A DNA stretch of 33,321 nucleotides. It comes from Bacteroidota bacterium (GTDB lineage Bacteria; Bacteroidota; Bacteroidia; Chitinophagales; Chitinophagaceae). The stretch is taken from NCBI GenBank assembly GCA_013286835.1, contig JABDEZ010000021.1, forward strand, positions 1-33,321, written 5' to 3'. A program made the position numbers and the translations under genes. Positions 1 through 9,275 of the stretch are shown one piece after another (the first letter of the stretch is position 1; each line of letters begins with the position of its first letter). Under the pieces are notes generated by a model that saw only the letters and a program-made list of their open reading frames with translations, searched no databases and was not told where the DNA came from.

Positions 1-2
1 AG

Positions 3-3000
3 AACATTTTAACAAGAGGAACTCAATATACTAATGATATATATGAAATCGAATTTAATGATAATGCACATGATAATAGTTGCGCAATTTATAGTCCTAG
101 CAATACTGAATTTACACCAGCTGCTGCAGGATCCCCAACAACGAACTGGCATGATGCAAATTATATACAATTGAATACCTGGTATTGCCATACTGTTACT
201 TATGATGGAATATACCTTAAGACATTTATTAATGGAACTCTCGTAGATTCTGCAGCCTGGTCAAACCAATATAGTTATGGAAGTACACAGCCAGTATTAA
301 CAATTGGTTATTATCCTTTAGGTGGCGCTAATTACCCATATTGGTTCAACGGGGCTATCGATAACCTTACTATCTGGAGTGGAGCTTTTTCAAATGCTGC
401 TGTGGCTGCCAGTTGCAATTCTAATACTTTTGCAATTGTACAGCCATTCACCGATACGTTAAAATGTGCTGGTGGCACCCTATCTGTGCCATATACAGAG
501 TCTGGAAGTTACAGTAGCACCAATACCTTTACGCTTCAGTTGTCTAATTCATCGGGTAGTTTTTCGAGTCCTGCAAATATCGGGAGTGTTACATCAACGA
601 GTGCAGGTACCATTACCGGTACTATACCATCCACTACGGTTGCGGGCACTGGTTACCGGGTGCGTATTGTATCAAGTTCACCATCTGACACCTCTGCAGA
701 TGATGGTGTGAACATCCACATCAGTACACTGGCCCCTTCCACGTTTACTAATAACCTGCCGGTATGTGTGGGTGATACCATAAAGCTGACAGCCAGCAAT
801 ACTGGGGCTGTCTCTTACCAGTGGACCGACCCTAATAATACGGTGACGACCTCCCAGAACCGTATTATTCCTAATGCTACGAGTGCAAATGCAGGCAACT
901 ATGCAGTGTCTATTACCAATGGAGGCTGTGTGCAGCACGATACATTGACCGCAGTAGTATATGCGCGTCCCAACCCGCTGACGACCTCCAGCAACAGCCC
1001 TGTGTGTTCGGGCACCTATATAGGTTTATCAACAGCGACCACCACTACCGGTGTTACCTATAGCTGGAGCGGCCCTAATGGCTTTAGCTCAACGCTGCCC
1101 ACCCCAGTGATCAATAATGTACCCCTGTCAGACAGCGGGCGGTACTACGTTTCAGTTACAGCCAATGGGTGCAGTACCCATGACAGCACCTATGTAGTGA
1201 TCACACCCAGTCCTACGGTCACCACCAGCTACCGCAACCCGGTATGCGTGGGGGACAGTATCAATATATATACCACAGTATCTGCAGGCAGCACCTTAAG
1301 CTGGAGCGGCACTGCCGGCTATAGCGGCAGCAGCCCGAATGTGCAGCTGGCCCATGCCACAGCTGCCAATTCAGGCAGCTATATATTATCGGCCAGCCGT
1401 AACGGGTGCTTCACCCGCGATACGATCAACCTGTCGGTAAACCCGATACCCGCCAAACCGACCGCTGGCAGCAACAGCCCGGTATGCGCCGGTGCAAACT
1501 TATCATTAACAGCGCTGAATATAACAGGCGCTACCTATATCTGGACCGGCCCCACCGGTTATGGCGCCACGACAAGAACAGCCAGCCGTACAGTAGCCTA
1601 TGCCGACTCAGGCAGCTACATAGTAGGGGCTACAGTGAACGGTTGTACCTCTTATGATACCACCCATGTGCTTACCCTGCAGGCGCCTACCGGGGTGACC
1701 TATGGCAGCAATGGCCCCATATGTGTGGGTGATACGCTGAAGGTGACGGCTAATAACCAGACATCAGGAGTAAGCTACAGCTGGGCAGGTCCCGGTAGCT
1801 ACAGCAGCAGCCAGCAGAACTTCAATATCCTGCACAGCACCACAGCCAATGGGGGTAATTATTACCTGACCACCACCTATGGCAGTTGTGTGGTACACGA
1901 TACCCTGGCAGTAACAGTGAACCCTTTACCCAACAAACCAACGATCAGCAGCAACAGCCCGGTATGTACCTTCAGCACACTGACCCTCAATGCCGTGGGT
2001 ACTCCAGGCGCCACCTATAGCTGGACAGGTCCCTACTTTGGTTCCAACCTGCAAAATCCCATACTTCCCGGTGTGCAGGCCCCCAATGCAGGCAGGTTCA
2101 TAGTTACCGCCACCCTCAACGGCTGCAAGGCTGCAGATACGACCAATGTGAGTGTTCTTGCCGCGCCCCTGGGTGTAGGTTATGGCAGCAACGGCCCTAT
2201 ATGTGCAGGAGATACTTTAAGGGTCACCTCGGCCAACATGACGGGAGGATCCACCTATAGCTGGATTGGCCCGGGCTTCAGCAGCAGCCAGCAGAATTTC
2301 ACAATAACCCATACCACGACCGCCAACAGCGGCAATTACTACCTTACCGTATCGGTAGGGAGCTGTTCGGTACACGATACTTTAGCTGTAACAGTGAACC
2401 CCTTACCCAATAAACCAACGATCAGCAGCAACAACCCTGTATGCTCCGGTAATACCTTATCGTTCACAGCTGTGGCCACCGCCGGTGCCATCTACAGCTG
2501 GAGCGGGCCTACCGGCTTCAGCATCCTGACCCGCAATCCCACCCGGAGCAATATAGCACTGGCTGATTCAGGATACTACACTGTAACAGCCATCCTGAAT
2601 GGCTGTCTGGCTTCAGATACCACCCATGTAACGGTGAACCCATCACCTGTTGGCATTGTATACAGCAGCAACAGCCCTATATGTGCCGGCGACCCACTCA
2701 ATGTTACGTCCAGCTCACAGACCCCGGGAGTTACCTACAGCTGGAGCGGCCCAGGTAACTATACCTCCACAACAGCCAGCTTCAGCATAACAAATACCAC
2801 CACTACCAACTCAGGCAATTACAACCTGGCGGTTACCTATAACAGCTGCACAGTGTACGATACCCTGGCAGTAGTGGTAAAGCCACTTCCTACTATCCCT
2901 ACAGCAGGGAGCAACAGCCCTGTGTGCACAGGTTCGCCACTGAACCTGACCTCATTCAGCGGAGCAGGAGTTAGCTATAGCTGGAGTGGTCCTGGCAGCT

Positions 3001-4160
3001 ACACAGCAATTACACAGAACCCTACCATAAGTTCAGTAACAGCAGCCAATGCAGGTACCTACACGGTAACTGCAAAACTAAACGGGTGTACTGCCACCAA
3101 TACAACAGGGGTAACGGTGAACCCGATACCGACAGGTACAGCCAGCAGCAACAGCCCTGTATGTGCAGGCAATAACCTGTTGTTCAGCTCTTCGGTAAGC
3201 CCTGCGGCTGCCACCTATGGGTGGTCAGGGCCGGGAGGTTTTATCTCTTCATTACCCAACCCGTCTATAACCAATGCAACGCCGGCAGCAGATGGCATAT
3301 ACGCACTTACCGTGGCCCTGGGCAACTGCACCACGGTGCTGCATGTACCTGTGACCATCACCCCATTGGCAGGCCCACCAATTGTAACGATAGGCACCCC
3401 TTTCGACACGGTATGCGGAGGTGATGTAGCTACTTTTACGGCCTCATCCAGCAATGCAGGGAGCAGCCCCACCTATGCGTGGAAGATAAACGGGGCAGCC
3501 ACAGGAGCCACAGGGAGCAGTTATAGTACCACCACCCTGCATAATGGCGACCTGGTAACCTGCGATGTAACAAGCAATGGTATCTGCCAGCCTGTGCTCA
3601 CGTCCAGCAGCAATGCGGTATGGATGCATGTGAAAGTATCGCAGGTGCCGAAGGTGAGTATAGAGCTATCGCCATCAGTATATAACCCGGGCGGCAAGGT
3701 GACACTTACCGCCATAGTGCAGGGCAGCAGCGACTGCCTGACGTACCAGTGGAGAGTGAATGGAGTGAACCTTGGAGGGGTAACCGGCAGTTCTTTTGAG
3801 ACCTATACGTTAAAACCGGGTGATAAAGTGAGCCTGTATGTACACAGCAGCTGCTCGTGCACCAACCCCGATACGGTAGTGGTGAGTGCAGATGCGCTGG
3901 ACATAAAAGGAATAACCAACGCAGGCAACTACAAAGTATATCCCAACCCTGCCCAGGATGAAGTGACCATAGAAGGGGAGGGTAGCAGTGCCCAACTGGA
4001 AGTTTACGACATGAGTGGCAGGCAGATATGGACAAAGGCGGTAAAGTTCAGCGGTGGCAGCACTCATGTTCACCTGTCGCTGCCATCAGGGGTGTACTCC
4101 TTGCGCCTGGCAGATGATGAGGGCAACAACTTTACAGACAGATTGGTGATAATAAAATAA
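3..4160 (+). CDS. Giant T9SS-secreted protein with LamG-like and Ig-like repeats (5' partial)
   Basis: The reading frame is open from the window edge. The ORF track starts it at an internal TTG (171), but codons 3-170 continue the same protein, so the N-terminus lies outside. The visible start is a LamG/concanavalin-like jelly roll (WYCHTVTYDG, GAIDNLTIW). Then come at least eleven Ig/PKD-like domains of about 80 residues, each with a P-[VI]-C start, a YSWSGP-like centre, G-x-Y near the end and a second Cys (NGC or GSC), suggesting one disulfide per domain. Two more divergent domains follow. The last 80 or so residues are a type A T9SS sorting domain (KVYPNPAQDEV, MSGRQIW, LPSGVYSLRL, DRLVIIK). 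Known for the family: export by the type IX system and attachment or release at the cell surface. Inferred role: adhesion or carbohydrate binding; the substrate cannot be told. The LamG part is visibly more AT-rich than the repeats. Confidence 0.9.
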   Translation, partial: NILTRGTQYTNDIYEIEFNDNAHDNSCAIYSPSNTEFTPAAAGSPTTNWHDANYIQLNTWYCHTVTYDGIYLKTFINGTLVDSAAWSNQYSYGSTQPVLTIGYYPLGGANYPYWFNGAIDNLTIWSGAFSNAAVAASCNSNTFAIVQPFTDTLKCAGGTLSVPYTESGSYSSTNTFTLQLSNSSGSFSSPANIGSVTSTSAGTITGTIPSTTVAGTGYRVRIVSSSPSDTSADDGVNIHISTLAPSTFTNNLPVCVGDTIKLTASNTGAVSYQWTDPNNTVTTSQNRIIPNATSANAGNYAVSITNGGCVQHDTLTAVVYARPNPLTTSSNSPVCSGTYIGLSTATTTTGVTYSWSGPNGFSSTLPTPVINNVPLSDSGRYYVSVTANGCSTHDSTYVVITPSPTVTTSYRNPVCVGDSINIYTTVSAGSTLSWSGTAGYSGSSPNVQLAHATAANSGSYILSASRNGCFTRDTINLSVNPIPAKPTAGSNSPVCAGANLSLTALNITGATYIWTGPTGYGATTRTASRTVAYADSGSYIVGATVNGCTSYDTTHVLTLQAPTGVTYGSNGPICVGDTLKVTANNQTSGVSYSWAGPGSYSSSQQNFNILHSTTANGGNYYLTTTYGSCVVHDTLAVTVNPLPNKPTISSNSPVCTFSTLTLNAVGTPGATYSWTGPYFGSNLQNPILPGVQAPNAGRFIVTATLNGCKAADTTNVSVLAAPLGVGYGSNGPICAGDTLRVTSANMTGGSTYSWIGPGFSSSQQNFTITHTTTANSGNYYLTVSVGSCSVHDTLAVTVNPLPNKPTISSNNPVCSGNTLSFTAVATAGAIYSWSGPTGFSILTRNPTRSNIALADSGYYTVTAILNGCLASDTTHVTVNPSPVGIVYSSNSPICAGDPLNVTSSSQTPGVTYSWSGPGNYTSTTASFSITNTTTTNSGNYNLAVTYNSCTVYDTLAVVVKPLPTIPTAGSNSPVCTGSPLNLTSFSGAGVSYSWSGPGSYTAITQNPTISSVTAANAGTYTVTAKLNGCTATNTTGVTVNPIPTGTASSNSPVCAGNNLLFSSSVSPAAATYGWSGPGGFISSLPNPSITNATPAADGIYALTVALGNCTTVLHVPVTITPLAGPPIVTIGTPFDTVCGGDVATFTASSSNAGSSPTYAWKINGAATGATGSSYSTTTLHNGDLVTCDVTSNGICQPVLTSSSNAVWMHVKVSQVPKVSIELSPSVYNPGGKVTLTAIVQGSSDCLTYQWRVNGVNLGGVTGSSFETYTLKPGDKVSLYVHSSCSCTNPDTVVVSADALDIKGITNAGNYKVYPNPAQDEVTIEGEGSSAQLEVYDMSGRQIWTKAVKFSGGSTHVHLSLPSGVYSLRLADDEGNNFTDRLVIIK
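757..3370 (+). repeat. Tandem ~240-bp coding repeats (Ig-like domains) with a two-domain higher-order unit
   Basis: Eleven copies of a roughly 240-bp unit start near 757, 990, 1232, 1471, 1708, 1949, 2188, 2428, 2668, 2911 and 3148, each marked by a version of agcaacagccctgtatg. Copies 4 to 10 alternate between two types. One type has PIC-GDTL, SSSQQNF and SC-VHDTLAVTV. The other has PVC, NGC and DTT-V-V. This gives a two-domain unit of about 480 bp. Stretches near 1911-1963 and 2388-2440 are almost identical in DNA, which points to recent duplication. Confidence 0.85.
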
Positions 4161-4184
4161 GAGATTATATATTATATAAAAAAT

Positions 4185-4199
4185 GTGACAAGTTGTAAC
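4185..4199. promoter_or_regulatory. Imperfect 15-bp dyad upstream of nuoA
   Basis: GTGACAAGTTGTAAC reads nearly the same on both strands, with one mismatched pair around a central G. It lies in the 202-bp gap between the T9SS gene and nuoA, about 100 bp before the putative -7 box. It could be a binding site for a dimeric regulator, for example of the Crp/Fnr type, but this is only a shape argument and chance is possible. The rest of the gap is AT-rich and shows no gene. Confidence 0.25.
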
Positions 4200-4274
4200 T
4201 TACATGGTGCATTTTATTATTATCCATGAATGTAAACGCTATATTAAAATTGAATGAATGCTTTTAAAACAGCC

Positions 4275-4304
4275 TTGTATTTTAACTACATAGCCGTAAC
4301 TTTA
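4275..4304 (+). promoter_or_regulatory. Putative Bacteroidota-type promoter for the nuo operon
   Basis: TTG at 4275-4277, a 19-bp spacer and TAACTTTA at 4297-4304 fit the Bacteroidota -33/-7 pattern (TTTG, about 19-20 bp, TAnnTTTG), with one mismatch in the -7 box. Transcription would start near 4310 and leave a leader of about 50 nt before nuoA. It is the best candidate in this gap. Confidence 0.45.
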
Positions 4305-4362
4305 CCCCCATCTAAGAGTTAGGTGATAAAATAAATTAAAATCTTACAAGCAAGTATCGGAT

Positions 4363-4752
4363 ATGAACATTTTAATGCTGGTAGCCACAAACACCCCTTT
4401 CAACTATTTTCCTGTCGTTTTACAATTGGTGGTAGCAGTAGGGTTTGTTGTAATCATGATGGCGGCTACCCATTTGCTTGGTCCTAAAAGGCGTACAAAA
4501 GATAAGCTGATCAACTTTGAAAGTGGTATTCCTTCAATAGGTAATGCTCGCCAACCAATGGGTATTAAGTACTTCCTGGTGGCTATATTGTTTGTGTTGT
4601 TCGATGTGGAAGTGATATTCTTTTATCCCTATGCAGTTAATTTTAAGTCGTTGGGATTAGAAGGTTTTTATGCAGTTTTATTATTTGTAGCATTCTTTTT
4701 TTGTGGGTTTTATTACATCATCAAGAAAGGTGCGTTGGAGTGGGAGGATTAA
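4363..4752 (+). CDS. nuoA: NADH-quinone oxidoreductase subunit A
   Basis: Small membrane subunit (129 aa) of complex I, at the junction between the peripheral arm and the proton-pumping membrane arm. Three hydrophobic segments are visible. The family signature is present: FESGIP in the first loop, then the conserved acidic motif LFDVEVIFFYPYAV in the second helix. Length is usual for NuoA. It is the first gene of the nuo cluster, preceded by a promoter-like element and followed by a 113-bp gap that holds an imperfect hairpin. Confidence 0.95.
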   Translation: MNILMLVATNTPFNYFPVVLQLVVAVGFVVIMMAATHLLGPKRRTKDKLINFESGIPSIGNARQPMGIKYFLVAILFVLFDVEVIFFYPYAVNFKSLGLEGFYAVLLFVAFFFCGFYYIIKKGALEWED

Positions 4753-4792
4753 TTTAGTGGTTGCAAGTGAATGTGATAGAATGATTTTTTAA

Positions 4793-4845
4793 CCCTGGAG
4801 ATGCAGTGTATGGTTGTTGTGAGTAATGGAAAGTATATCTCCGGG
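4793..4845 (+). repeat. Imperfect inverted repeat between nuoA and nuoB
   Basis: CCCTGGAGAT at 4793-4802 can pair with ATCTCCGGG at 4837-4845, with one bulged T and a 34-nt loop. It lies inside the transcript in the unusually long 113-bp nuoA-nuoB gap. No T-run follows it, so it is not a classic terminator. It could be an mRNA stability or processing element, or chance. Confidence 0.35.
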
Positions 4846-4865
4846 AAATTTAAACAGTACAATTT

Positions 4866-5429
4866 ATGGGACGTCCTGTTCAGTATAACACGAAAATAAA
4901 AATAGTAAAGATGCCCGATGGCTATACGGGCGAGGGTTTCTTTGCCACTTCTTTCGATAAAGTTGTGGGGCTTGCAAGAGCCAACTCATTATGGCCTTTA
5001 CCATTTGCAACATCGTGCTGCGGCATTGAGTTCATGGCTACCATGGGGTCTCATTATGATCTGGGCCGTTTTGGTGCAGAACGTATGGGTTTCACTCCAC
5101 GCCAATGCGACATGTTGCTTGTGGCTGGTACCATAGCTAAAAAGATGGCGCCAATATTACGTCAGGTTTACCTGCAAATGGCTGAACCTCGTTGGGTAAT
5201 AGCTATTGGCGCTTGTGCAAGTACGGGCGGTATTTTTGATTCTTATCCTGTACTGCAGGGTATAGACCAGGTAATACCTGTAGATGTTTATGTGCCAGGA
5301 TGCCCGCCGCGGCCGGAAGGCATTATAGATGGTATATTAAAACTACAGGACCTCGTGCATAACGAAAGTTTGCGCAGAAGGGGAAGCGAACAATATAAAG
5401 GTTTACTGGAAAGCTACAATATTCAGTAG
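4866..5429 (+). CDS. nuoB: NADH-quinone oxidoreductase subunit B
   Basis: PSST-type subunit (187 aa) that holds cluster N2, the last Fe-S centre before quinone. The four ligands are visible: the tandem pair C51-C52 (TSCCGIEFMATMG), C117 in IGACASTGG and C146 in VPGCPPRPEGI. The tail is a little longer than in some homologues and charged. It acts on the cytoplasmic face with NuoD, NuoC and NuoI. The next gene begins 35 bp downstream. Confidence 0.97.
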   Translation: MGRPVQYNTKIKIVKMPDGYTGEGFFATSFDKVVGLARANSLWPLPFATSCCGIEFMATMGSHYDLGRFGAERMGFTPRQCDMLLVAGTIAKKMAPILRQVYLQMAEPRWVIAIGACASTGGIFDSYPVLQGIDQVIPVDVYVPGCPPRPEGIIDGILKLQDLVHNESLRRRGSEQYKGLLESYNIQ

Positions 5430-5464
5430 TATTGAAATATCAAGTGTTTAGTTTTTAAGCGGAA

Positions 5465-5962
5465 ATGACGAACGAATTCATAAAACAAAAGCTTACTGAT
5501 AAATTTGGAGAGCAGATAACCAACTGGGAAGAACCCTATGGTATGCTCACTTTTACAGTGCCTGCAGCGCAGAACCTGAAGGTAATGCAACATCTGTATG
5601 ACGAGGAGACGCTTCGTTTTCGTTTTCTTACAGACCTTACTGCTGTGCATTTCCCGGATAGAAAAGGCGAGGAGCTTTCTGTAGTATACCATCTGCACAA
5701 CCTGGTTGACAATGCACGGATACGAATGAAGATCTTTGTGCCCATAGAAACTCCGGATGTATTTACAGCAAGCCAGCTTTTTTCTGCTGCAAACTGGATG
5801 GAGCGTGAAACATATGACTTTTTTGGTGTCAACTTTGTAGGTCATCCAAACCTGATACGCATACTGAATGTAGACGAAATGGACTACTTCCCTATGCGTA
5901 AGGAATACCCAATGGAAGACCCTACCCGTATAGATAAAGACGATGAAATGTTTGGGAGATAA
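5465..5962 (+). CDS. nuoC: NADH-quinone oxidoreductase subunit C
   Basis: 30-kDa subunit (165 aa) of the peripheral arm; it carries no cofactor and packs on NuoD. The family signature appears as LRFRFLTDLTAVHFPDR, followed by the W-x-ERE-x-YDFFGV block (NWMERETYDFFGV) and the C-terminal PMRKEYP motif. It is a separate gene here, not fused to nuoD as in E. coli. A long antisense ORF (5423-5971) across this gene is a shadow. Confidence 0.95.
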   Translation: MTNEFIKQKLTDKFGEQITNWEEPYGMLTFTVPAAQNLKVMQHLYDEETLRFRFLTDLTAVHFPDRKGEELSVVYHLHNLVDNARIRMKIFVPIETPDVFTASQLFSAANWMERETYDFFGVNFVGHPNLIRILNVDEMDYFPMRKEYPMEDPTRIDKDDEMFGR

Positions 5963-6002
5963 TATTCCCAATAATAGAGTAAAGTATTTAAAATAGAGAT
6001 TA

Positions 6003-7244
6003 ATGTCTGAGCCGCAGCATCACATAAAATTAGCTGAAGAGTCGTTGCAAAAACAGACCACTACGCTTAACCTGGGTCCTACGCACCCGGCAACGCATGG
6101 TGTGTTTCAGAATATACTTGAAATAGATGGTGAGCGTGTGCTGGAGGCTGTACCTACCATAGGTTACATACACCGTGCATTTGAAAAAATTGCTGAGCGC
6201 CGCCCTTACTACCAGATAACACCACTTACCGACAGGCTTAACTATTGTTCGTCTCCCATCAACAACATGGGCTGGCACATGACCATAGAAAAGCTGCTGG
6301 GTATTAAAACACCTAAGCGTGTAGATTACCTGCGTATCATTATCATGGAACTGTCGCGTATTGCAGACCACCTGGTGTGTAACTCCGTAATTGGAGTAGA
6401 TACAGGTGCGTTAACGGTATTTACGTACGTGTTCCAGTTGCGTGAAATGATCTACGAGGTTTTTGAAGAAGTTTGTGGTTCCCGCCTTACCACCAATATA
6501 GGCCGTGTAGGTGGCTTTGAACGCAATTTTACGGAAGCATCTTTTACCAAAATACATCATTTGCTTACTCTGCTGCCCAAGGGGCTTAAAGAGTTTGAAA
6601 TATTACTCAACCGTAACAGGATATTTATGGACCGCTGCATTGGCGCAGGTCCTATTAGCGCTGAAAGAGCCTTGAATTATGGCTTTACAGGTCCCAATTT
6701 ACGTGCTGCAGGTGTAGACTATGATGTCCGCGTAGCGTCTCCTTATTGTTCTTACGAGGAATTTGATTTTAAGATACCGGTAGGTACCAACGGCGATGTT
6801 TACGATCGTTACCTGGTGCGCGAAGGCGAAATGTGGCAGAGTGTAAGCATCATACGGCAGGCGCTTGAAAAAGTAGAGGCATTGGAAAAGGAATTTCCAG
6901 ACCAGAAACATGTATTTTATGCTCCTGAAGCAGATCATTTCCACCTGCCACCAAAGGAAGATGTATATACTAAGATGGAAGCGCTGATATTCCACTTCAA
7001 AATGATAATGGGTGAGATTGATGCATTGCCGGGAGAAGTATATCATTCAGTAGAAGGTGGTAATGGCGAAGTAGGTTACTACCTCATAAGCGATGGTGGC
7101 CGTACACCGTACAGGCTGCACTTCCGCCGACCATGCTTTATCTATTACCAGGCATATCCTGAGATGATAAAAGATGGTTTATTGAGCGATGCCATCATTA
7201 CACTTAGTTCGCTGAATGTAATTGCTGGTGAGCTGGACGCTTAA
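6003..7244 (+). CDS. nuoD: NADH-quinone oxidoreductase subunit D
   Basis: 49-kDa subunit (413 aa) that forms the quinone-binding cavity with NuoB. The N-terminal family block LNLGPTHPATHGVFQ is present, with the conserved His pair, followed by IGYIHRAFEK and the RVGGFERN region. The C-terminal part has EGGNGEVGYYLISDGG and PYRLHFRRPCF, typical of the [NiFe]-hydrogenase-like fold that has lost its metal ligands. Length is normal. Confidence 0.97.
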   Translation: MSEPQHHIKLAEESLQKQTTTLNLGPTHPATHGVFQNILEIDGERVLEAVPTIGYIHRAFEKIAERRPYYQITPLTDRLNYCSSPINNMGWHMTIEKLLGIKTPKRVDYLRIIIMELSRIADHLVCNSVIGVDTGALTVFTYVFQLREMIYEVFEEVCGSRLTTNIGRVGGFERNFTEASFTKIHHLLTLLPKGLKEFEILLNRNRIFMDRCIGAGPISAERALNYGFTGPNLRAAGVDYDVRVASPYCSYEEFDFKIPVGTNGDVYDRYLVREGEMWQSVSIIRQALEKVEALEKEFPDQKHVFYAPEADHFHLPPKEDVYTKMEALIFHFKMIMGEIDALPGEVYHSVEGGNGEVGYYLISDGGRTPYRLHFRRPCFIYYQAYPEMIKDGLLSDAIITLSSLNVIAGELDA

Positions 7245-7298
7245 GTTTTAAATACGAAGAATGACCGTGCTGATGCACTTAAGAAATACGAGGGACCA

Positions 7299-7796
7299 AT
7301 GAGTATCAAATTTTCGCAGGAACAACTAAATAAGGTACAGGAAGTAATAGCCCGTTACCCGGAAGGGAAACAAAAGAGCGCTCTTATCCCTTTGCTGCAT
7401 ATGGCACAGGATACGTTTGGTGGTTGGCTGGATGCACCTGTTATGGACTATGTGGCTGAACTGCTGCATATACTGCCCATCGAGGTATATGAAGTGGCTA
7501 CTTTCTATAGCATGTTCAATACAAAACCTGTAGGTAAGCATCTGCTGGAAGTTTGTCGCACGGGGCCTTGTATGCTGAATGGCAGCGATGAAATAATAGA
7601 CTACATAAAAAGTAAACTGGGCATAAACGAAGGAGAAACAACACCTGATGGTTTGTTTACCCTTAAACCTGTTGAGTGCCTGGGAGCCTGTGGGTATGCA
7701 CCTATGATGCAGTTGGGAAAGAATTTCAGAGAGCACCTGACCAAAGAAAAAGTAGATGCACTAATAAGTGAGTTGACGGCAAAGGCTGGTAACTAA
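7299..7796 (+). CDS. nuoE: NADH-quinone oxidoreductase subunit E
   Basis: 24-kDa subunit (165 aa) with a thioredoxin-like fold and the off-pathway [2Fe-2S] cluster N1a. The four ligands are C86 and C91 (VCRTGPCML) and C127 and C131 (ECLGACGYAPMM). It works with NuoF at the tip of the peripheral arm, where NADH is oxidised. A purine-rich gagggac precedes the ATG, one of the few plausible Shine-Dalgarno sequences in this operon. Confidence 0.96.
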   Translation: MSIKFSQEQLNKVQEVIARYPEGKQKSALIPLLHMAQDTFGGWLDAPVMDYVAELLHILPIEVYEVATFYSMFNTKPVGKHLLEVCRTGPCMLNGSDEIIDYIKSKLGINEGETTPDGLFTLKPVECLGACGYAPMMQLGKNFREHLTKEKVDALISELTAKAGN

Positions 7797-7867
7797 GCTA
7801 GTTGAAAAGATTCAATAATTAAATACTAAAGCGGGAGGGTATTTCCTGCTTAATTTTTCGGTATAAG

Positions 7868-9217
7868 ATGAAACTATTATTACAGAACGCACATATAGAA
7901 GGTATCAGGTTTTACGATGCTTACCGTAAGAATGGTGGTTACCAGTCTGTAGAGAAGGCGTTTAAGATGAGTACCGATGCTATAGTGGAAGAGGTGAAGA
8001 AAAGCGGCCTTCGTGGTCGTGGAGGCGCCGGTTTTCCTACGGGTATGAAGTGGAGTTTCCTGGCTAAACCCGAAGGCGTGCCACGTCACTTAGTATGTAA
8101 TGCCGATGAATCAGAACCGGGTACTTTTAAAGACCGTTACCTGATGGAGTTTCTGCCACACCTGCTGATAGAAGGCCTGATAGTAAGTAGTTATGCACTG
8201 GGTAGCAACGCAACATATATATACATACGTGGCGAGTACGCCTGGATAACAGATATACTGGAACAAGCTATTGCCGAAGCCAAACAAAATGGTTGGCTGG
8301 GTAAGAATATTCTGGGCAGTGGCTTCGATTGCGAAATATACGTGCATCGCGGTGCGGGAGCATATATATGTGGTGAGGAAACAGCGTTGATAGAATCACT
8401 GGAAGGCAAGCGTGGCAACCCACGCCTGAAACCACCATTCCCCGCTATACAGGGTGTGTGGATGCGCCCGACTGTGGTGAATAATGTGGAAACATTGGCG
8501 GCTATTGTACCCATTATCAATATGGGTGGTGAAGAATATGCTAAAATTGGTGTAGGCCGCTCTACCGGTACAAAACTATTGTCTGTTTGCGGTAACGTAA
8601 ATAAGCCGGGTGTGTACGAAATTGACATGACCATTTCGGTTGAGGAGTTTATATACAGCGATAAATATTGCGGTGGCATACCCAATGGCAAAAGGCTAAA
8701 GGCTTGCATACCGGGTGGTTCGTCAGTACCTATCGTACCTGCTAACCTGTTGTTTAAAACAGCAAAAGGCGAAACCCGTATGATGAACTACGAAAGTTTA
8801 TCTGATGGTGGTTTTGCAACAGGTACTATGATGGGCTCTGGGGGATTTATAGTGTTGGATGAAGATCAGTGTGTGGTAAGACATACTATGACACTTGCAC
8901 GTTTCTACAACCACGAAAGCTGTGGGCAATGCAGTCCGTGCCGTGAAGGTACCGGATGGATGTACAAAATATTGAAGAACATAGAGAACGGTCAGGGTAA
9001 ACTAAGCGATATAGATTTGCTTTGGGATATACAACGCCGGATAGAAGGTAATACAATTTGCCCGTTGGGTGATGCAGCAGCTTGGCCGGTGGCCGCGGCT
9101 ATCCGCCACTTCAGGGATGAATTTGAATGGCATGTGCTGAATCCTGAAGAATCGCAAAGGCGTAATTACGGTATCGCACATTATGCTGATCCGTTGCCAA
9201 TGGTTGGTGCGGTGTAA
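7868..9217 (+). CDS. nuoF: NADH-quinone oxidoreductase subunit F (NADH and FMN site)
   Basis: 51-kDa subunit (449 aa), the entry point for electrons from NADH. The glycine-rich FMN/NADH loop is GLRGRGGAGFPTG (47-59). The NAD-binding block follows (CNADESEPGTFKDR and RGAGAYICGEETALIESLEGK). Cluster N3 ligands are C352, C355 and C358 (SCGQCSPCREG) and C398 (TICPLGDA). Length is usual. It lies between nuoE and nuoG, its physical partners. Confidence 0.97.
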   Translation: MKLLLQNAHIEGIRFYDAYRKNGGYQSVEKAFKMSTDAIVEEVKKSGLRGRGGAGFPTGMKWSFLAKPEGVPRHLVCNADESEPGTFKDRYLMEFLPHLLIEGLIVSSYALGSNATYIYIRGEYAWITDILEQAIAEAKQNGWLGKNILGSGFDCEIYVHRGAGAYICGEETALIESLEGKRGNPRLKPPFPAIQGVWMRPTVVNNVETLAAIVPIINMGGEEYAKIGVGRSTGTKLLSVCGNVNKPGVYEIDMTISVEEFIYSDKYCGGIPNGKRLKACIPGGSSVPIVPANLLFKTAKGETRMMNYESLSDGGFATGTMMGSGGFIVLDEDQCVVRHTMTLARFYNHESCGQCSPCREGTGWMYKILKNIENGQGKLSDIDLLWDIQRRIEGNTICPLGDAAAWPVAAAIRHFRDEFEWHVLNPEESQRRNYGIAHYADPLPMVGAV

Positions 9218-9275
9218 TGAGGATTGTCATAAGCAATGTATTGTTGCTATTGGTTATTGATAATATTGAAAGAAA

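Noticed and set aside
757-3370. Regular repeats as a possible CRISPR array
   Set aside because: The period is about 240 bp, copies are coding and diverged, and they form Ig-like protein domains.
4161-4183. AT-rich symmetric stretch after the T9SS gene as a terminator
   Set aside because: The pairing is A/T only and imperfect, with no convincing stem; composition alone can explain it.
5423-5971. 182-aa antisense ORF over nuoC
   Set aside because: A shadow of nuoC; residue pattern unlike a protein (runs of His, Cys, Tyr) and no context.
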